DNA of 34,405 nucleotides from Bacteroidales bacterium (GTDB lineage Bacteria; Bacteroidota; Bacteroidia; Bacteroidales; Bacteroidaceae): positions 1-34,405 of the forward strand of contig SFPC01000012.1 in NCBI GenBank assembly GCA_004552195.1, written 5' to 3'. Numbering within the stretch: the stretch's first letter is position 1; each line of letters begins with the position of its first letter. The position numbers and the translations under genes were made by a program. Shown in pieces: positions 21,512 to 30,298 of this stretch. Below the pieces are notes generated by a model. It did not search any database, was not told the DNA's origin, and saw nothing but the letters and a program-made list of their open reading frames with translations.

Positions 21512-23878
21512 TTACTTTTTATCCAGCTCCTGACTGATGAGCCGTGCCAAAGCCGCGTAATGAGGATTGGAGGATGCCTTGCACTTTCCTTCCAACCGAC
21601 GGAGTTGTTGATAAACAATGGGCCAAGGCTCACGGTCTTGCTCTGTCTGATAATAGTCGAGCAGGTTGCGAACCACCTTGCGCTGCAATGCCTGACGATA
21701 GGAGGTGAGATCGGAACGGAAATCGAAGAGCTCATCCAAGAATGCGGGGAGGTATTCTGTAACCGGATAAGTGGGGGTGAGGCGGTTGAGCAACATGGGA
21801 GAGGTCAGCGTGGAGATAAAACCCACTCCCAAGGGATTGATGATGGACTGCACATTGGGCGTGAGGCGGTTGAGATAGGGCTGATCGACCAACCAACGAG
21901 GCTCTTCCACCACGTGGCGGCAGACGAACCGGAAGGCATCGAGCTGCTTTTCGCGGGGCTCATCGTAATAGACTTCGCCGGGCTGGTCCACAGTTTTATA
22001 GTCGCAATAGACACCGCCCAGGTTGCCGATAACATGATAGACATAGCGGCGGAACTGGTTGAGCACCTGATTGTACATGGTGGAGAGGTTGCGATGATAG
22101 ATGTCATTGCTCTCATAGGTCCACTCGGGTAAACGCTTCAACATACGTTGCAGGTTCTTGATGCCGTACTCTCCGGCTTTGACTGCATCATCGCCCAAGT
22201 CCTCCGTCTGGCAACGGGCATCATTCGTACGGTTGGTTTCGCCATCGCCGAACCACAACCGGGGATTTCCCTCCAAACGCGCCGTGGTGAGCTTTTCCAG
22301 TTCCCAATGGTCGCTGACGTCGTCGTAGGCATCGAGCATGGGACGGTAGCCCCACTCGATGGCCCACTCGTCGTAGTCGTTGATGCGGGGGAAGATGCCG
22401 GCACGGCCTATGCTGTCTTCCGGCTGTGCCACATAGTTGAAGCGCGCATAGTCCATGATGCTGGGGGTGTGGCCGTATTTCTCGACAAACGTGCGGGAAC
22501 GGAGGCTGTCGACGGGCACGGTGCTGGACGCGCCGAAGTTGTGACGCAGGCCGAGAGTGTGACCCACTTCATGGGATGAGACGAAGCGGATGAGTTCGCC
22601 CATCAGTTCGGTGTCATAATTCATCTTCTGGGCGGCCTCATCAATGTTGCCGGCTTGTATCATGTACCAGTCGTGAACGAGTTTCATCACGTTATGATAC
22701 CAGCAAATATGGCTTTCAATGATTTCGCCGGTGCGGGGGTCGTGTACCTGGGGGCCGTAGGCATTTTCAATGGGCGAGGCCAAGTAGCGGATGCAGGAGT
22801 AGCGTGCATCTTCCATCGACATGGTGCTGTCGTTCTCCGGCCATTCCTTACCCATGATGGCATTCTTGAAACCGGCTTTCTCGAAAGCTTGTTGCCAATC
22901 GTTGACTCCCTGGATGAGATAGGGGCGCCACTGTTTAGGGGTGGCTGGATCAATGTAATAAACAATGGGCTTCTTCGGTTCTACCAGCTCGCCGCGCCGC
23001 ATCTTTTCCATATCGGCACTGTCTTTCGGCTCCAAACGCCAACGGGTGATGAAACGCTTGGGCTCGACGCGCTGCTGAAAGTCGGAGAAGAGGGTGAAGT
23101 CGTCCGTGAAGTAGCCCACGCGGGGGTCGAACAGGCGGCGCATCATGGGCACCTTGGGCAAAAGGACGAAGGAGATGTTCAGGCCCAACGTAACCCGCCC
23201 CGTGAGGGCAGAGGCGTAATTGTTGCGGCTATTTGACATCCAAGTCTTGACAGTACGAACCTCTGTGTTGAGCGGGAAAGTCTTGATGCTTTCGATATAA
23301 GAAAGGTTGCCAAGCATGGAAGTCAAGCCGAAACTTTGCTTTGTATAATTGTTTAAGCCCAAAGCAGGATTGTCATCCATAAAGAAAGGACCTACGGAAA
23401 TTTTACTGGCGTTTTTCATCTTTCCCTCAGGAACAAAGGAACCGATGATGGGGTCTTCGTTGCTGATGACGATGGCACGGTTGATGGCATCAGCTGTGTC
23501 GGCTGTATTGACCAAAAGACGCGAACGGAGCAGAAGACGGCCATCGGGCGACTTCTGGAAGTAAACGGTCTGCTGGTTGGCCAATTCACCACCGTACTTG
23601 CCGGTATTGGCCGGAGTGGAGGTGTAACGAACTGTAACAAGCATTTCGCGCTCCAACAAACTGTCGGGCACAATGAAATACCATTTGGTTTCATTGCCGG
23701 AACCGCTTTTCACCACCTTGAACAGTCCGTTCTGGGTAGTGGACTTCTCCGCCGGTGGCGGCGTGTTAGTGTTTTTCTTCTTGCGTGCTTCGGACGGAAG
23801 TGCCACAAGGAAAGGCAATAAGAGGATGAGGGAAAGTAGTTTGTTCATAGTTGACAAGGAAAATGAGTCGGTTTTCAT
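21512..23878 (-). CDS. Secreted zinc-dependent metalloprotease (EcxA / DUF5117 / DUF5118 type)
   Basis: 788 residues from the ATG at 23878. The zinc site HEVGHTLGLRH (residues about 436-446) matches HExxHxxGxxH, as in metzincins, and lies in the EcxA-like zinc-binding region. The N-terminal half (FKVVKSGSGNETKWYFIVPDSLLEREMLVTVRYTSTP) fits the DUF5118/DUF5117 modules usual in this Bacteroidales family. A signal peptide follows the second in-frame ATG (23848: MNKLLSLILLLPFLVALPSEA). The ATG at 23878 overlaps the upstream stop (ATGA) and suggests translational coupling; either start is possible. Likely secreted or envelope-located. Substrate unknown. Confidence 0.88.
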   Translation of the reverse strand: MKTDSFSLSTMNKLLSLILLLPFLVALPSEARKKKNTNTPPPAEKSTTQNGLFKVVKSGSGNETKWYFIVPDSLLEREMLVTVRYTSTPANTGKYGGELANQQTVYFQKSPDGRLLLRSRLLVNTADTADAINRAIVISNEDPIIGSFVPEGKMKNASKISVGPFFMDDNPALGLNNYTKQSFGLTSMLGNLSYIESIKTFPLNTEVRTVKTWMSNSRNNYASALTGRVTLGLNISFVLLPKVPMMRRLFDPRVGYFTDDFTLFSDFQQRVEPKRFITRWRLEPKDSADMEKMRRGELVEPKKPIVYYIDPATPKQWRPYLIQGVNDWQQAFEKAGFKNAIMGKEWPENDSTMSMEDARYSCIRYLASPIENAYGPQVHDPRTGEIIESHICWYHNVMKLVHDWYMIQAGNIDEAAQKMNYDTELMGELIRFVSSHEVGHTLGLRHNFGASSTVPVDSLRSRTFVEKYGHTPSIMDYARFNYVAQPEDSIGRAGIFPRINDYDEWAIEWGYRPMLDAYDDVSDHWELEKLTTARLEGNPRLWFGDGETNRTNDARCQTEDLGDDAVKAGEYGIKNLQRMLKRLPEWTYESNDIYHRNLSTMYNQVLNQFRRYVYHVIGNLGGVYCDYKTVDQPGEVYYDEPREKQLDAFRFVCRHVVEEPRWLVDQPYLNRLTPNVQSIINPLGVGFISTLTSPMLLNRLTPTYPVTEYLPAFLDELFDFRSDLTSYRQALQRKVVRNLLDYYQTEQDREPWPIVYQQLRRLEGKCKASSNPHYAALARLISQELDKK

Positions 23879-24567
23879 GAGATGGTTGCCATAAAGGAGG
23901 CATAGCCTTGCTCCAGACGGCTCAGCTCATAAGGGGCGAGCTGAAGGGAAAAATGGCCGGGCAGGTCCTTCAAGTCGAAATACAGCCGCAGGACACTGGC
24001 CATCTTAAAGGAAAGTGGGTCGCCTTTGCGGATGAGCATCACGGCGTAGTGGCGCAACAGGGCGTGGTCGGCCTCAGCGGTGCGGAGCAGACCGAAGAGC
24101 ACATAATAGGCCACCGGCGTGCCGGCTTTCAGTAATTGGGGAGCGGCGAGTTCTAAGCGGTTGTCGGCCAAGAGGCGCACCAACAGCTCCGCCTGTGCGG
24201 CATCCACCGGCATGGCGAGAAAAGCATCCAGTGTCTTGCGGATGTCAATGGCGGTGGCTTCCTTGGCAAACTGCCCCAACACTTCTTCGTCCAACACTAA
24301 CCGACCGGAACGGAAAAGGTGGCCGGCGGCTTTCAGGAAGGTGCCTAAATAGGCTTTGGAATGGCGCGGCACAATTTCCCCAAAAAAATGCCAGAACACG
24401 GATGAAGAACACCGCACCAGCAAATCCTCGGCCAACAAGTAGCCGGCCGTGCGGAACTCCGCCACCGTGAGCGACTGCAACCGGACAAATAGTCCGGAAG
24501 GGTCGTCGGCCACGATGTAAGGCAGCAGTTTCTGGCTCAAAGCGGGGTTATGGCGGTGAAGAGGCAT
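23875..24567 (-). CDS. Hypothetical protein, all-helical, coupled to the metalloprotease gene
   Basis: 230 residues, not recognised. It is rich in Leu and Ala, with heptad-like hydrophobic spacing and no signal peptide, lipobox or membrane segment, so a cytoplasmic helical (HEAT-like or repeat-type) protein is plausible. Its TGA overlaps the metalloprotease ATG by four bases, and it starts 39 bp after the rlmD stop. The codon usage and position in the operon argue that it is real. No catalytic or metal-binding motif stands out. Confidence 0.75.
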   Translation of the reverse strand: MPLHRHNPALSQKLLPYIVADDPSGLFVRLQSLTVAEFRTAGYLLAEDLLVRCSSSVFWHFFGEIVPRHSKAYLGTFLKAAGHLFRSGRLVLDEEVLGQFAKEATAIDIRKTLDAFLAMPVDAAQAELLVRLLADNRLELAAPQLLKAGTPVAYYVLFGLLRTAEADHALLRHYAVMLIRKGDPLSFKMASVLRLYFDLKDLPGHFSLQLAPYELSRLEQGYASFMATIS

Positions 24568-24606
24568 GGGAAAAATGGATTACCTAATTAGAAAAGGACA
24601 AGGGCC

Positions 24607-26031
24607 TCAGGCTTCGCGCTTTTCCAAAAGCACCACGTTCTCCACATGGTGGGTTTGGGGGAACATATCCACGGGTTGCACGGCCACAACCCGATACTGG
24701 GTGTCGAGCAAGGCGAGGTCGCGAGCCTGTGTGGCGGGATTGCAACTGACATAAACGATGCGGCGGGGCGAAGCAAAGAGAATGGTGTTGACCACGTCGG
24801 TGTGCATTCCGGCACGGGGAGGGTCGGTGATAATCACATCGGGCCGGCCGTGATGGTCAATGAAGTCGCGATTGAGAATGTCTTTCATATCTCCGGCATA
24901 AAATAGGGTGTTGTCCAAGCCGTTGATGCGTGCATTTTCCTTGGCATCCTCAATGGCTTCGGGCACGTATTCTATACCTATAACCTGCTTTGCCTGATGC
25001 GCCACGAAGTTGGCGATAGTGCCGGTGCCGGTGTAAAGGTCATAGACCAATTCGCTGCCGGTAAGTCCGGCAAAGTGGCGGGCCACTTTATAGAGTTCAT
25101 AGGCTTGCTCGGTGTTGGTCTGATAGAAACTCTTGGGGCCTACCTTAAATCGGAGGTTCTCCATGATTTCATAGATAAAGTCGGTGCCGGCATAGGTGTG
25201 TACTTCCAAATCGCCTATCGTGTCGTTGCATTTGAGGTTATTCACCCACAACAGAGAGGTAACTTCGGGAAAAGTTTCATGGATATGAGCCAACAAATCC
25301 CGGGCTTGTTTCTCTTCCTCCGCCGAACGGATGCAGAACTGCAGCAGCAACATCACCTCACCCGTGGCCGAAGTGCGCACCATCATGTTGCGGAGCAGAC
25401 CGGTCTGGGCACGGAGGTCGAAAAAGGTTAACTGATGGGACAAAGCATAACTGCGTATGCCGTTGCGCAAACGGTTGTTGATGTCGTCCATCAAGTAGCA
25501 GGTGTCAATGTCGAGTATTTTGTCGAAAGCACCGGGAATGTGGAAGCCCACCGCGTCCATCACCTCAAACTTGGTGCCTGAGGCCACTTCTTCAAAAGTG
25601 AGCCATTTCTTATTGGAGAAGCCGAACTCCAACTTGTTGCGGTAACATTGGGTGTGGCGGCTGCCGAGGATGAGACTGACCTCTGGCAGTTCTATCTTGC
25701 CGATGCGCGTCAGGTTGTCCACCACTTGCTGCTGCTTGTAGCGGAGTTGTTCTTCATAAGGCAGGCATTGCCATTTGCAACCGCCACACACGCCGAAGTG
25801 TTGGCAGAACGGCGTGGCGCGCTGCTCGGAATAGTGATGAAACTTGACGACTTCCGCCTCAGCATAGCTGTGCTTCTTGCGCCGAACTTGCAGGTCCACC
25901 ACGTCGCCGGGCACAGCATAAGGCACAAACACGACGAGGTTGTCGACCTTGGCGATAGCTTTACCTTCGGCGGCCACACCGGTGATGGTGATATTCTCTA
26001 AAAGGGGGAGAGGCTTTTTCTTACGAGCCAT
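24607..26031 (-). CDS. rlmD: 23S rRNA (uracil-C5)-methyltransferase, TrmA/RlmD family
   Basis: 474-residue cytoplasmic RNA methyltransferase. An N-terminal TRAM domain (about 8-65) precedes cysteines Cys76, Cys82 and Cys85 (CX5CX2C), with Cys178 as candidate fourth ligand of a 4Fe-4S cluster as in RumA. The SAM-binding segment is VYDLYTGTGTIANFV, followed by DPPRAGMH and the catalytic-Cys block YVSCNPATQARDL near the C-terminus. In Bacteroidetes this gene is generally annotated RlmD, but the exact target (U1939, U747 or tRNA U54) cannot be fixed from sequence. It starts 9 bp after the mutY stop. Confidence 0.92.
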   Translation of the reverse strand: MARKKKPLPLLENITITGVAAEGKAIAKVDNLVVFVPYAVPGDVVDLQVRRKKHSYAEAEVVKFHHYSEQRATPFCQHFGVCGGCKWQCLPYEEQLRYKQQQVVDNLTRIGKIELPEVSLILGSRHTQCYRNKLEFGFSNKKWLTFEEVASGTKFEVMDAVGFHIPGAFDKILDIDTCYLMDDINNRLRNGIRSYALSHQLTFFDLRAQTGLLRNMMVRTSATGEVMLLLQFCIRSAEEEKQARDLLAHIHETFPEVTSLLWVNNLKCNDTIGDLEVHTYAGTDFIYEIMENLRFKVGPKSFYQTNTEQAYELYKVARHFAGLTGSELVYDLYTGTGTIANFVAHQAKQVIGIEYVPEAIEDAKENARINGLDNTLFYAGDMKDILNRDFIDHHGRPDVIITDPPRAGMHTDVVNTILFASPRRIVYVSCNPATQARDLALLDTQYRVVAVQPVDMFPQTHHVENVVLLEKREA

Positions 26032-26040
26032 ATGTTTCGA

Positions 26041-27087
26041 TTATTCTGATATGTTTTGGGATTTGAGAAAGCGCAGCAGCAGGCGGGGCATGGCATAACG
26101 CTCCAACTCTTCTGGCTGCACAACGATAAAACCGGGAGGGAGAGGCAGGGGATGGGAATAAGTAACCCAATAACAATCTGCCCAAATGACTCGATGGGTC
26201 AACACGTGCTTACACTGCCGGGCCAACTGTTTCCAAGTGCCACCCTCCGGCAAATGGTTTAGAATGAAGGGATGCGACTGCACTTCCTGCCATGTGGCGG
26301 CATGGTCGAATTCCAACAAAGGCCATTCATACAGTCCTTGCCAAATATCACCGGCTCCGCGCCTGTGCAGCCAAATACCCTCCGAAGTACTTACTCCTAT
26401 ATATATATAGTAACGCTCGGCCACTTTGGTACGATGCGACTTGACCGGCCAATCGGCCACGCACTTCAGTTCGTTGGCACGACAGCTGTCGGCCAAGGGA
26501 CAAGCCGCACAATCGGGCGAAGCAGGCACACACTGTAATGCTCCGAAATCCATCAGCCCCTGGTTGTAATCCGCCACATTATGAGCGGGCAACAGACTTT
26601 GGGCCAATGCGGCAAATTGCTTCTTGCCTTTTCCCGTATCAATCGGTTCGTCCACGCCGAAATAGCGGCTGAGTACGCGGTAGACATTGCCGTCCACCAC
26701 TGCCAAGGGCAACCCGTAGGCAAACGAGCAAATGGCAGCGGCGGTATAGTCCCCCACTCCTTTCAACGCTCTCACGCCTGCATAATCGGTGGGGAAATGC
26801 CCCTGCGCGACAACCTGACGTGCCGCTGCATGAAGGTTGCGTGCGCGGCTATAATAGCCCAGCCCTTGCCACAGCCGGAGCACTTCGTCTTCCGAAGCCA
26901 GGGCCAGGGCCTCCACTGAGGGGAAAGCATTCACAAAGCGCAGATAGTAATCGTAGCCTTGCGCCACCCGTGTCTGCTGCAAAATAATCTCCGACACCCA
27001 AATGCGGTAGGGATCGGAGATATTCCGCCAAGGCAACTCGCGCCGGTGCGCCGCATACCAATGCAGAATGGTCTCTGTAAAGGTCAT
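26041..27087 (-). CDS. mutY: A/G-specific adenine glycosylase MutY
   Basis: 348-residue DNA repair enzyme that removes adenine mispaired with 8-oxoguanine. Catalytic Glu33 (WVSEIILQQTRV) and Asp132 (VVDGNVYRV) are present, with the helix-hairpin-helix LKGVGDYTAAAI (108-119). The 4Fe-4S ligands are Cys186, Cys193, Cys196 and Cys202 (CX6CX2CX5C). The C-terminal third is the NUDIX-like 8-oxoG recognition domain (GIWLHRRGAGDIWQGLYEWPL). It is separated from manC by 108 bp holding a terminator-like hairpin, so it may have its own promoter, although I saw no TAnnTTTG box. Confidence 0.95.
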   Translation of the reverse strand: MTFTETILHWYAAHRRELPWRNISDPYRIWVSEIILQQTRVAQGYDYYLRFVNAFPSVEALALASEDEVLRLWQGLGYYSRARNLHAAARQVVAQGHFPTDYAGVRALKGVGDYTAAAICSFAYGLPLAVVDGNVYRVLSRYFGVDEPIDTGKGKKQFAALAQSLLPAHNVADYNQGLMDFGALQCVPASPDCAACPLADSCRANELKCVADWPVKSHRTKVAERYYIYIGVSTSEGIWLHRRGAGDIWQGLYEWPLLEFDHAATWQEVQSHPFILNHLPEGGTWKQLARQCKHVLTHRVIWADCYWVTYSHPLPLPPGFIVVQPEELERYAMPRLLLRFLKSQNISE

Positions 27088-27117
27088 CTGCTCTCAGGAA
27101 TATGATTGAAATTAACC

Positions 27118-27183
27118 GGGGATTAAGCTGACGCTTTGTAAGATAAGGAAATACCATCCTGTCCTCACGTCTGCTTAATCCCC
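27118..27183 (-). terminator. Terminator-like inverted repeat after manC
   Basis: GGGGATTAAGCTGACG (27118-27133) and CGTCTGCTTAATCCCC (27168-27183) are complementary at 15 of 16 positions around a 34-base loop, just after the manC stop at 27196 on the minus strand. There is no clear T-tract, so termination may be partial. Confidence 0.5.
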
Positions 27184-27195
27184 CAAGAACTCACG

Positions 27196-28248
27196 TTAAT
27201 GGAACAGCTTGATACGCTGTTCTTCTGACAATTTGCAAATGAGCAGTTCATCATCCTTCTCTGCCACCACGTAACCATCCAGTCCCTGCACCACTACGCG
27301 CTTCTTACCGCAAGCATGCACGATGGTATTGTACGTATCGAAGAGATTGATATTGTCGCCCACGCTCACATTACCATACTGGTCTTTTCCCAAATGTTCG
27401 CGCAAAGAGTTCCACGTGCCGAGGTCGCTCCAGGGGAAAGAAGCCGGGTAAACGAAAATCTCCTCCGCCTTTTCCATGATGGCATAGTCAATGGAGATAT
27501 TCTCACACTTGGGAAACTCCTCGTTGATATGCTCCTGCTCCTGCGGTGTGTCGTAATAGGGCAAAAGTTCCTCGAAGATGGACGAGATAGCCGGCTCATA
27601 AACGCGGAAAGCATTGATGATGGTGCTCACACTCCAGATAAAAATGCCGGCATTCCAAAGATAATTGGGTTGCTTCACATATTCCTGTGCCAAATCCAAG
27701 GAAGGTTTTTCCTTAAACTCGTCCACACGATAAATATGATGCGTTCTGGAGGAAGAATAAGTCAAGTCTGCTTTGATATACCCATAACCGGTTTCGGGAC
27801 GAGTCGGTTTGATTCCAAGGGTAACCATTGCATCGGTTTCAGCTGCAAAATTCAGTGCGCCTTCCACCACCTCCTGAAACTTCGCCGTGTCAGGTACCAC
27901 ATGATCCGAAGGAGAAATGACCACATTGGCCTTAGGATTGCGTTTCTTGATTTTCCAACTGACATAGCAGATGCAGGGAGCTGTGTTGCGACGGCAGGGT
28001 TCGCAAAGAATATTCTCATGAGGCACTTCGGGAAGTTGCTCTTTCACTAAATACTCATAATCAGAAGACGTCACGACCCAAATGTTTTCATTGGGCACCA
28101 ACCCCTTAAATCGGTCTACAGTAAGCTGAATGAGGGTGCGTCCACATCCTAAGATGTCGAGGAACTGCTTGGGTTTGCACTCACTGCTCACAGGCCAAAA
28201 GCGGCTACCTGCACCGCCAGCCAAGATAACGAGATAATTGTTGTTCAT
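27196..28248 (-). CDS. manC: Mannose-1-phosphate guanylyltransferase
   Basis: 350-residue cytoplasmic nucleotidyltransferase making GDP-mannose from mannose 1-phosphate and GTP for polysaccharides and glycoconjugates. The N-terminal signature VILAGGAGSRFWPVS and PKQFLDI is clear, followed by CEPCRRNTAPC, VISPSDHVV, ETGYGYI, WNAGIFIWS and the acidic metal-site region PWSDLGTWNSL. It has only the pyrophosphorylase domain; the C-terminal mannose-6-phosphate isomerase part of bifunctional enzymes is absent. It starts 10 bp after the DUF1573 gene stop. Confidence 0.94.
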   Translation of the reverse strand: MNNNYLVILAGGAGSRFWPVSSECKPKQFLDILGCGRTLIQLTVDRFKGLVPNENIWVVTSSDYEYLVKEQLPEVPHENILCEPCRRNTAPCICYVSWKIKKRNPKANVVISPSDHVVPDTAKFQEVVEGALNFAAETDAMVTLGIKPTRPETGYGYIKADLTYSSSRTHHIYRVDEFKEKPSLDLAQEYVKQPNYLWNAGIFIWSVSTIINAFRVYEPAISSIFEELLPYYDTPQEQEHINEEFPKCENISIDYAIMEKAEEIFVYPASFPWSDLGTWNSLREHLGKDQYGNVSVGDNINLFDTYNTIVHACGKKRVVVQGLDGYVVAEKDDELLICKLSEEQRIKLFH

Positions 28249-28258
28249 AGCATCTCTA

Positions 28259-28636
28259 TTATTTGTCGGCTACCATCGTGCCTTGGATATATACGCGGGT
28301 GATGGCGTTGGTCGCATTGGAACGAACGGTAATGGGTTTCTTGAAGAAGCCCACAAATTTCCCTTTACCATTATAGGTTACCTTAATGACCCCTTTCTGT
28401 CCGGGAGCCACAGGTTCTTTGGGCGGCGTTGCCACCGTGCAACCGCACGAACCATAAGCCTGCTGGATAACCAGCGGTTCATTGCCCGTATTGGTAAAGA
28501 CAAACTCGCAGGATTGAACATCCTTTTCTATGAATTTGCCAAAATCAAAAGAAGATTTTTCAAACTTGATGACAGCTTGCGCAAAAGCTGCGCTACACAC
28601 AAAAGCTAAAGCCAGCAGTGAGTATACACGTTTCAT
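28259..28636 (-). CDS. Secreted DUF1573 domain protein
   Basis: 125 residues with a signal peptide (MKRVYSLLALAFVCSAAFA) and a single immunoglobulin-like DUF1573 domain. Marks are FEKSSFDFGKF, FVFTNTGNEPLVI, the GSCGCTVATPPKEPVAPGQ core with its CxC, and the IKVTYNGKGKFVGFFKK strand. By analogy it is an envelope protein of unknown role, common in Bacteroidetes. The ATG at 28636 starts the signal peptide; the ATG at 28642 is an alternative. A long upstream extension of this frame is antisense to ruvC and is not real. The leader has a small hairpin AGGCTTC/GAAGCCT (28682-28704). Confidence 0.82.
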   Translation of the reverse strand: MKRVYSLLALAFVCSAAFAQAVIKFEKSSFDFGKFIEKDVQSCEFVFTNTGNEPLVIQQAYGSCGCTVATPPKEPVAPGQKGVIKVTYNGKGKFVGFFKKPITVRSNATNAITRVYIQGTMVADK

Positions 28637-28725
28637 CGTCATGACATTTAACATTATCATTACACACGAAAAACTGCTCACAGGCTTCCTCTTAACCGAA
28701 GCCTCGGGCGGTTTATTAAACGGAG

Positions 28726-28733
28726 CAAAAGTA
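28726..28733 (-). promoter_or_regulatory. -7 box (TACTTTTG) for the DUF1573-manC transcript
   Basis: On the minus strand the sequence reads TACTTTTG, a match to TAnnTTTG, about 90 bases before the DUF1573 ATG. It lies 62 bases from an identical box for ruvC on the other strand, so the two promoters are back to back. Confidence 0.6.
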
Positions 28734-28795
28734 CAAGTTAATCTGTAAATAAGAAAATTTTGCAGATATAAATGCCGAATTCTGAAGTGAATGCC

Positions 28796-28803
28796 TACTT
28801 TTG
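28796..28803 (+). promoter_or_regulatory. -7 box (TACTTTTG) for ruvC
   Basis: TACTTTTG ends four bases before the ruvC ATG at 28808. With the usual short distance from this box to the start site, transcription would begin at or next to the A of the ATG, giving a leaderless mRNA. Confidence 0.6.
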
Positions 28804-28807
28804 CACT

Positions 28808-29371
28808 ATGACTTCCACAGAAAAAATCATTCTTGGCATAGATCCCGGTACCAACATGTTGGGATATGGCGTAATAAGCGTGAAAGGACAAAAGGCTGAA
28901 ATGGAGGCGATGGGTATCATCGACTTGCGCAAATGCCGTAACACATATCTCAAACTCGGACGTATATATGAGAGAGTGATAGGCGTCATTGATGCCTTCT
29001 ATCCCGATGAATTGGCTATTGAAGCCCCTTTCTTTGGAAAAAATGTGCAGAGCATGCTCAAATTGGGCCGGGCACAAGGCGTTGCCATCGCCGCTGCGAT
29101 AAGCCGCGAGGTACCTATCCATGAGTATGCCCCCCTCAAAATCAAACAAGCCATCACCGGAAACGGTGCGGCCAGCAAGGAGCAAGTGGCAGCCATGCTG
29201 CAAAAGATTCTGCATATCACAGACAACACCATGTTGCCCTATATGGACGCAACAGATGCCCTGGCAGCAGCCTATTGCCACTTCCTGCAAAGCCAACGCC
29301 CCGAACTCACCTCCGGCACACCGCGTACCTGGGCCGCATTCGCCAAGCAAAACGCAGACAGGATACATTGA
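28808..29371 (+). CDS. ruvC: Holliday junction resolvase RuvC
   Basis: 187-residue endonuclease that cuts Holliday junctions with RuvAB. The catalytic acidic residues are Asp12 (GIDPGT), Glu72 (AIEAPFF), Asp147 and Asp150 (MDATDALA). The substrate-contact segment [17 protein letters not shown] and [23 protein letters not shown] also fit. The start at 28808 matches homologues that begin a few residues before IILGIDPG; the ATG at 28772 would require translation across the promoter box. It is divergent from the DUF1573 gene. ruvA and ruvB are not in the window. Confidence 0.95.
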   Translation: MTSTEKIILGIDPGTNMLGYGVISVKGQKAEMEAMGIIDLRKCRNTYLKLGRIYERVIGVIDAFYPDELAIEAPFFGKNVQSMLKLGRAQGVAIAAAISREVPIHEYAPLKIKQAITGNGAASKEQVAAMLQKILHITDNTMLPYMDATDALAAAYCHFLQSQRPELTSGTPRTWAAFAKQNADRIH

Positions 29372-29432
29372 TTCTCTCTAATTTCTCCAATAGTTTCTTC
29401 TTCTCTTTCGATCCAATATTCTACAAACCGTT

Positions 29433-29912
29433 ATGAAGCAGTTTTTTGTCTTCTTCGTTTTTCTTCTCTGCAATTTGCAAGCCGCCTATTCTCAAGAGGT
29501 GTACGACTTGGTATTGGCTAATGCCACCCGAGCCGTCAACTCACCCACGAGTTCATATGCACAGACACAAATTGCCCAATTCAAGCGCACCGCCCTCATT
29601 TATCTCAAACGTAAAGCGTTTGAGCAAGTCAAGGAAGTGCCGGCAAGTTTCCTCGACACGCAGGCCTATTATCTGTCGGAGTTTGTAACCTTGTTTTTCA
29701 ACGAAATCTTGAAAATCAAGCGCCTGGACGAAGCCAAGCGCAAGGAACGCATCATGTTCTTCATGGAGGCTTCGCTCTCCAATCCGCTCTACAACGACCC
29801 GGACGAGGAAACCACCATGTCGTTCATCACCAACGGCGGAGAGATTACGCCTTTTTGCATCAACACAAACTGGCAGAAAGCCTACGAGGCGGCAAAGTCG
29901 CAAATCAAATAA
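29433..29912 (+). CDS. Secreted hypothetical protein
   Basis: 159 residues with a clear signal peptide (MKQFFVFFVFLLCNLQAAYS, cleavage before QEVYD). The mature part is mostly helical and charged (FKRTALIYLKRKAFEQVKE; NEILKIKRLDEAKRKERIMFFMEA) and ends with a short segment containing one Cys (TPFCINTNWQKAYEAAK). Family not recognised; it looks conserved in style with Bacteroidales periplasmic proteins. It starts 61 bp after ruvC on the same strand. A hairpin GUCUGUUUC/GAAGCAGAC (29923-29946) follows the stop but lacks a U-tract, so readthrough into the next gene is likely. Confidence 0.7.
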   Translation: MKQFFVFFVFLLCNLQAAYSQEVYDLVLANATRAVNSPTSSYAQTQIAQFKRTALIYLKRKAFEQVKEVPASFLDTQAYYLSEFVTLFFNEILKIKRLDEAKRKERIMFFMEASLSNPLYNDPDEETTMSFITNGGEITPFCINTNWQKAYEAAKSQIK

Positions 29913-29970
29913 GAACTATTGAGTCTGTTTCAATTCTGAAGCAGACCATCAGCCCATAAAACTTCTATCC

Positions 29971-30276
29971 ATGTACGATATTCAACTGAACGAAAGCGGC
30001 ACACGCCACATGAGCATCACCCGCGAAAATTTGGAAACCATCCGCAAATACAACCTCTTCCAAGGATTGACCAACTCCACGGGTTACATCACCGAAAACG
30101 AACTGGACAAGTTGAAGCTCAACATCCGCGCACTCATTGCCTCCAGCCGGGATAACACGAAGGACTTGCTCGACCTCTGCATCGATGTCATCTACCACGA
30201 CAAGATGAAGGCTTACGGACTGAAGAACCTCATGGCCGTTTATGAGGAGTATGCCCAATCATCACCCGAAGCTTGA
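29971..30276 (+). CDS. Small hypothetical protein upstream of the radical SAM gene
   Basis: 101 residues, no signal peptide or membrane segment. The middle (ENLETIRKYNLFQGLTNSTGYITENELDKLKLNIRALIASSRDN) and the end (LCIDVIYHDKMKAYGLKNLMAVYEEY) read as amphipathic helices. It is not recognised as a known domain. The internal ATG at 30010 is an alternative start. It ends 22 bp before the preferred start of the YgiQ-type gene and overlaps that gene's longer frame, which suggests coupling. Confidence 0.65.
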   Translation: MYDIQLNESGTRHMSITRENLETIRKYNLFQGLTNSTGYITENELDKLKLNIRALIASSRDNTKDLLDLCIDVIYHDKMKAYGLKNLMAVYEEYAQSSPEA

Positions 30277-30298
30277 CCTTCCCTTATTCTCCAACCGC

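Noticed and set aside
20862..23236. Plus-strand frames (124, 214, 143 and 193 codons) opposite the Wzi-like and metalloprotease genes
   Set aside because: Antisense shadows; the coding strand has signal peptides, the HExxH motif and continuous family-like sequence.
28637..29368. Long N-terminal extension of the DUF1573 frame
   Set aside because: It is antisense to ruvC and runs through two promoter boxes; a proper signal peptide starts at 28636.
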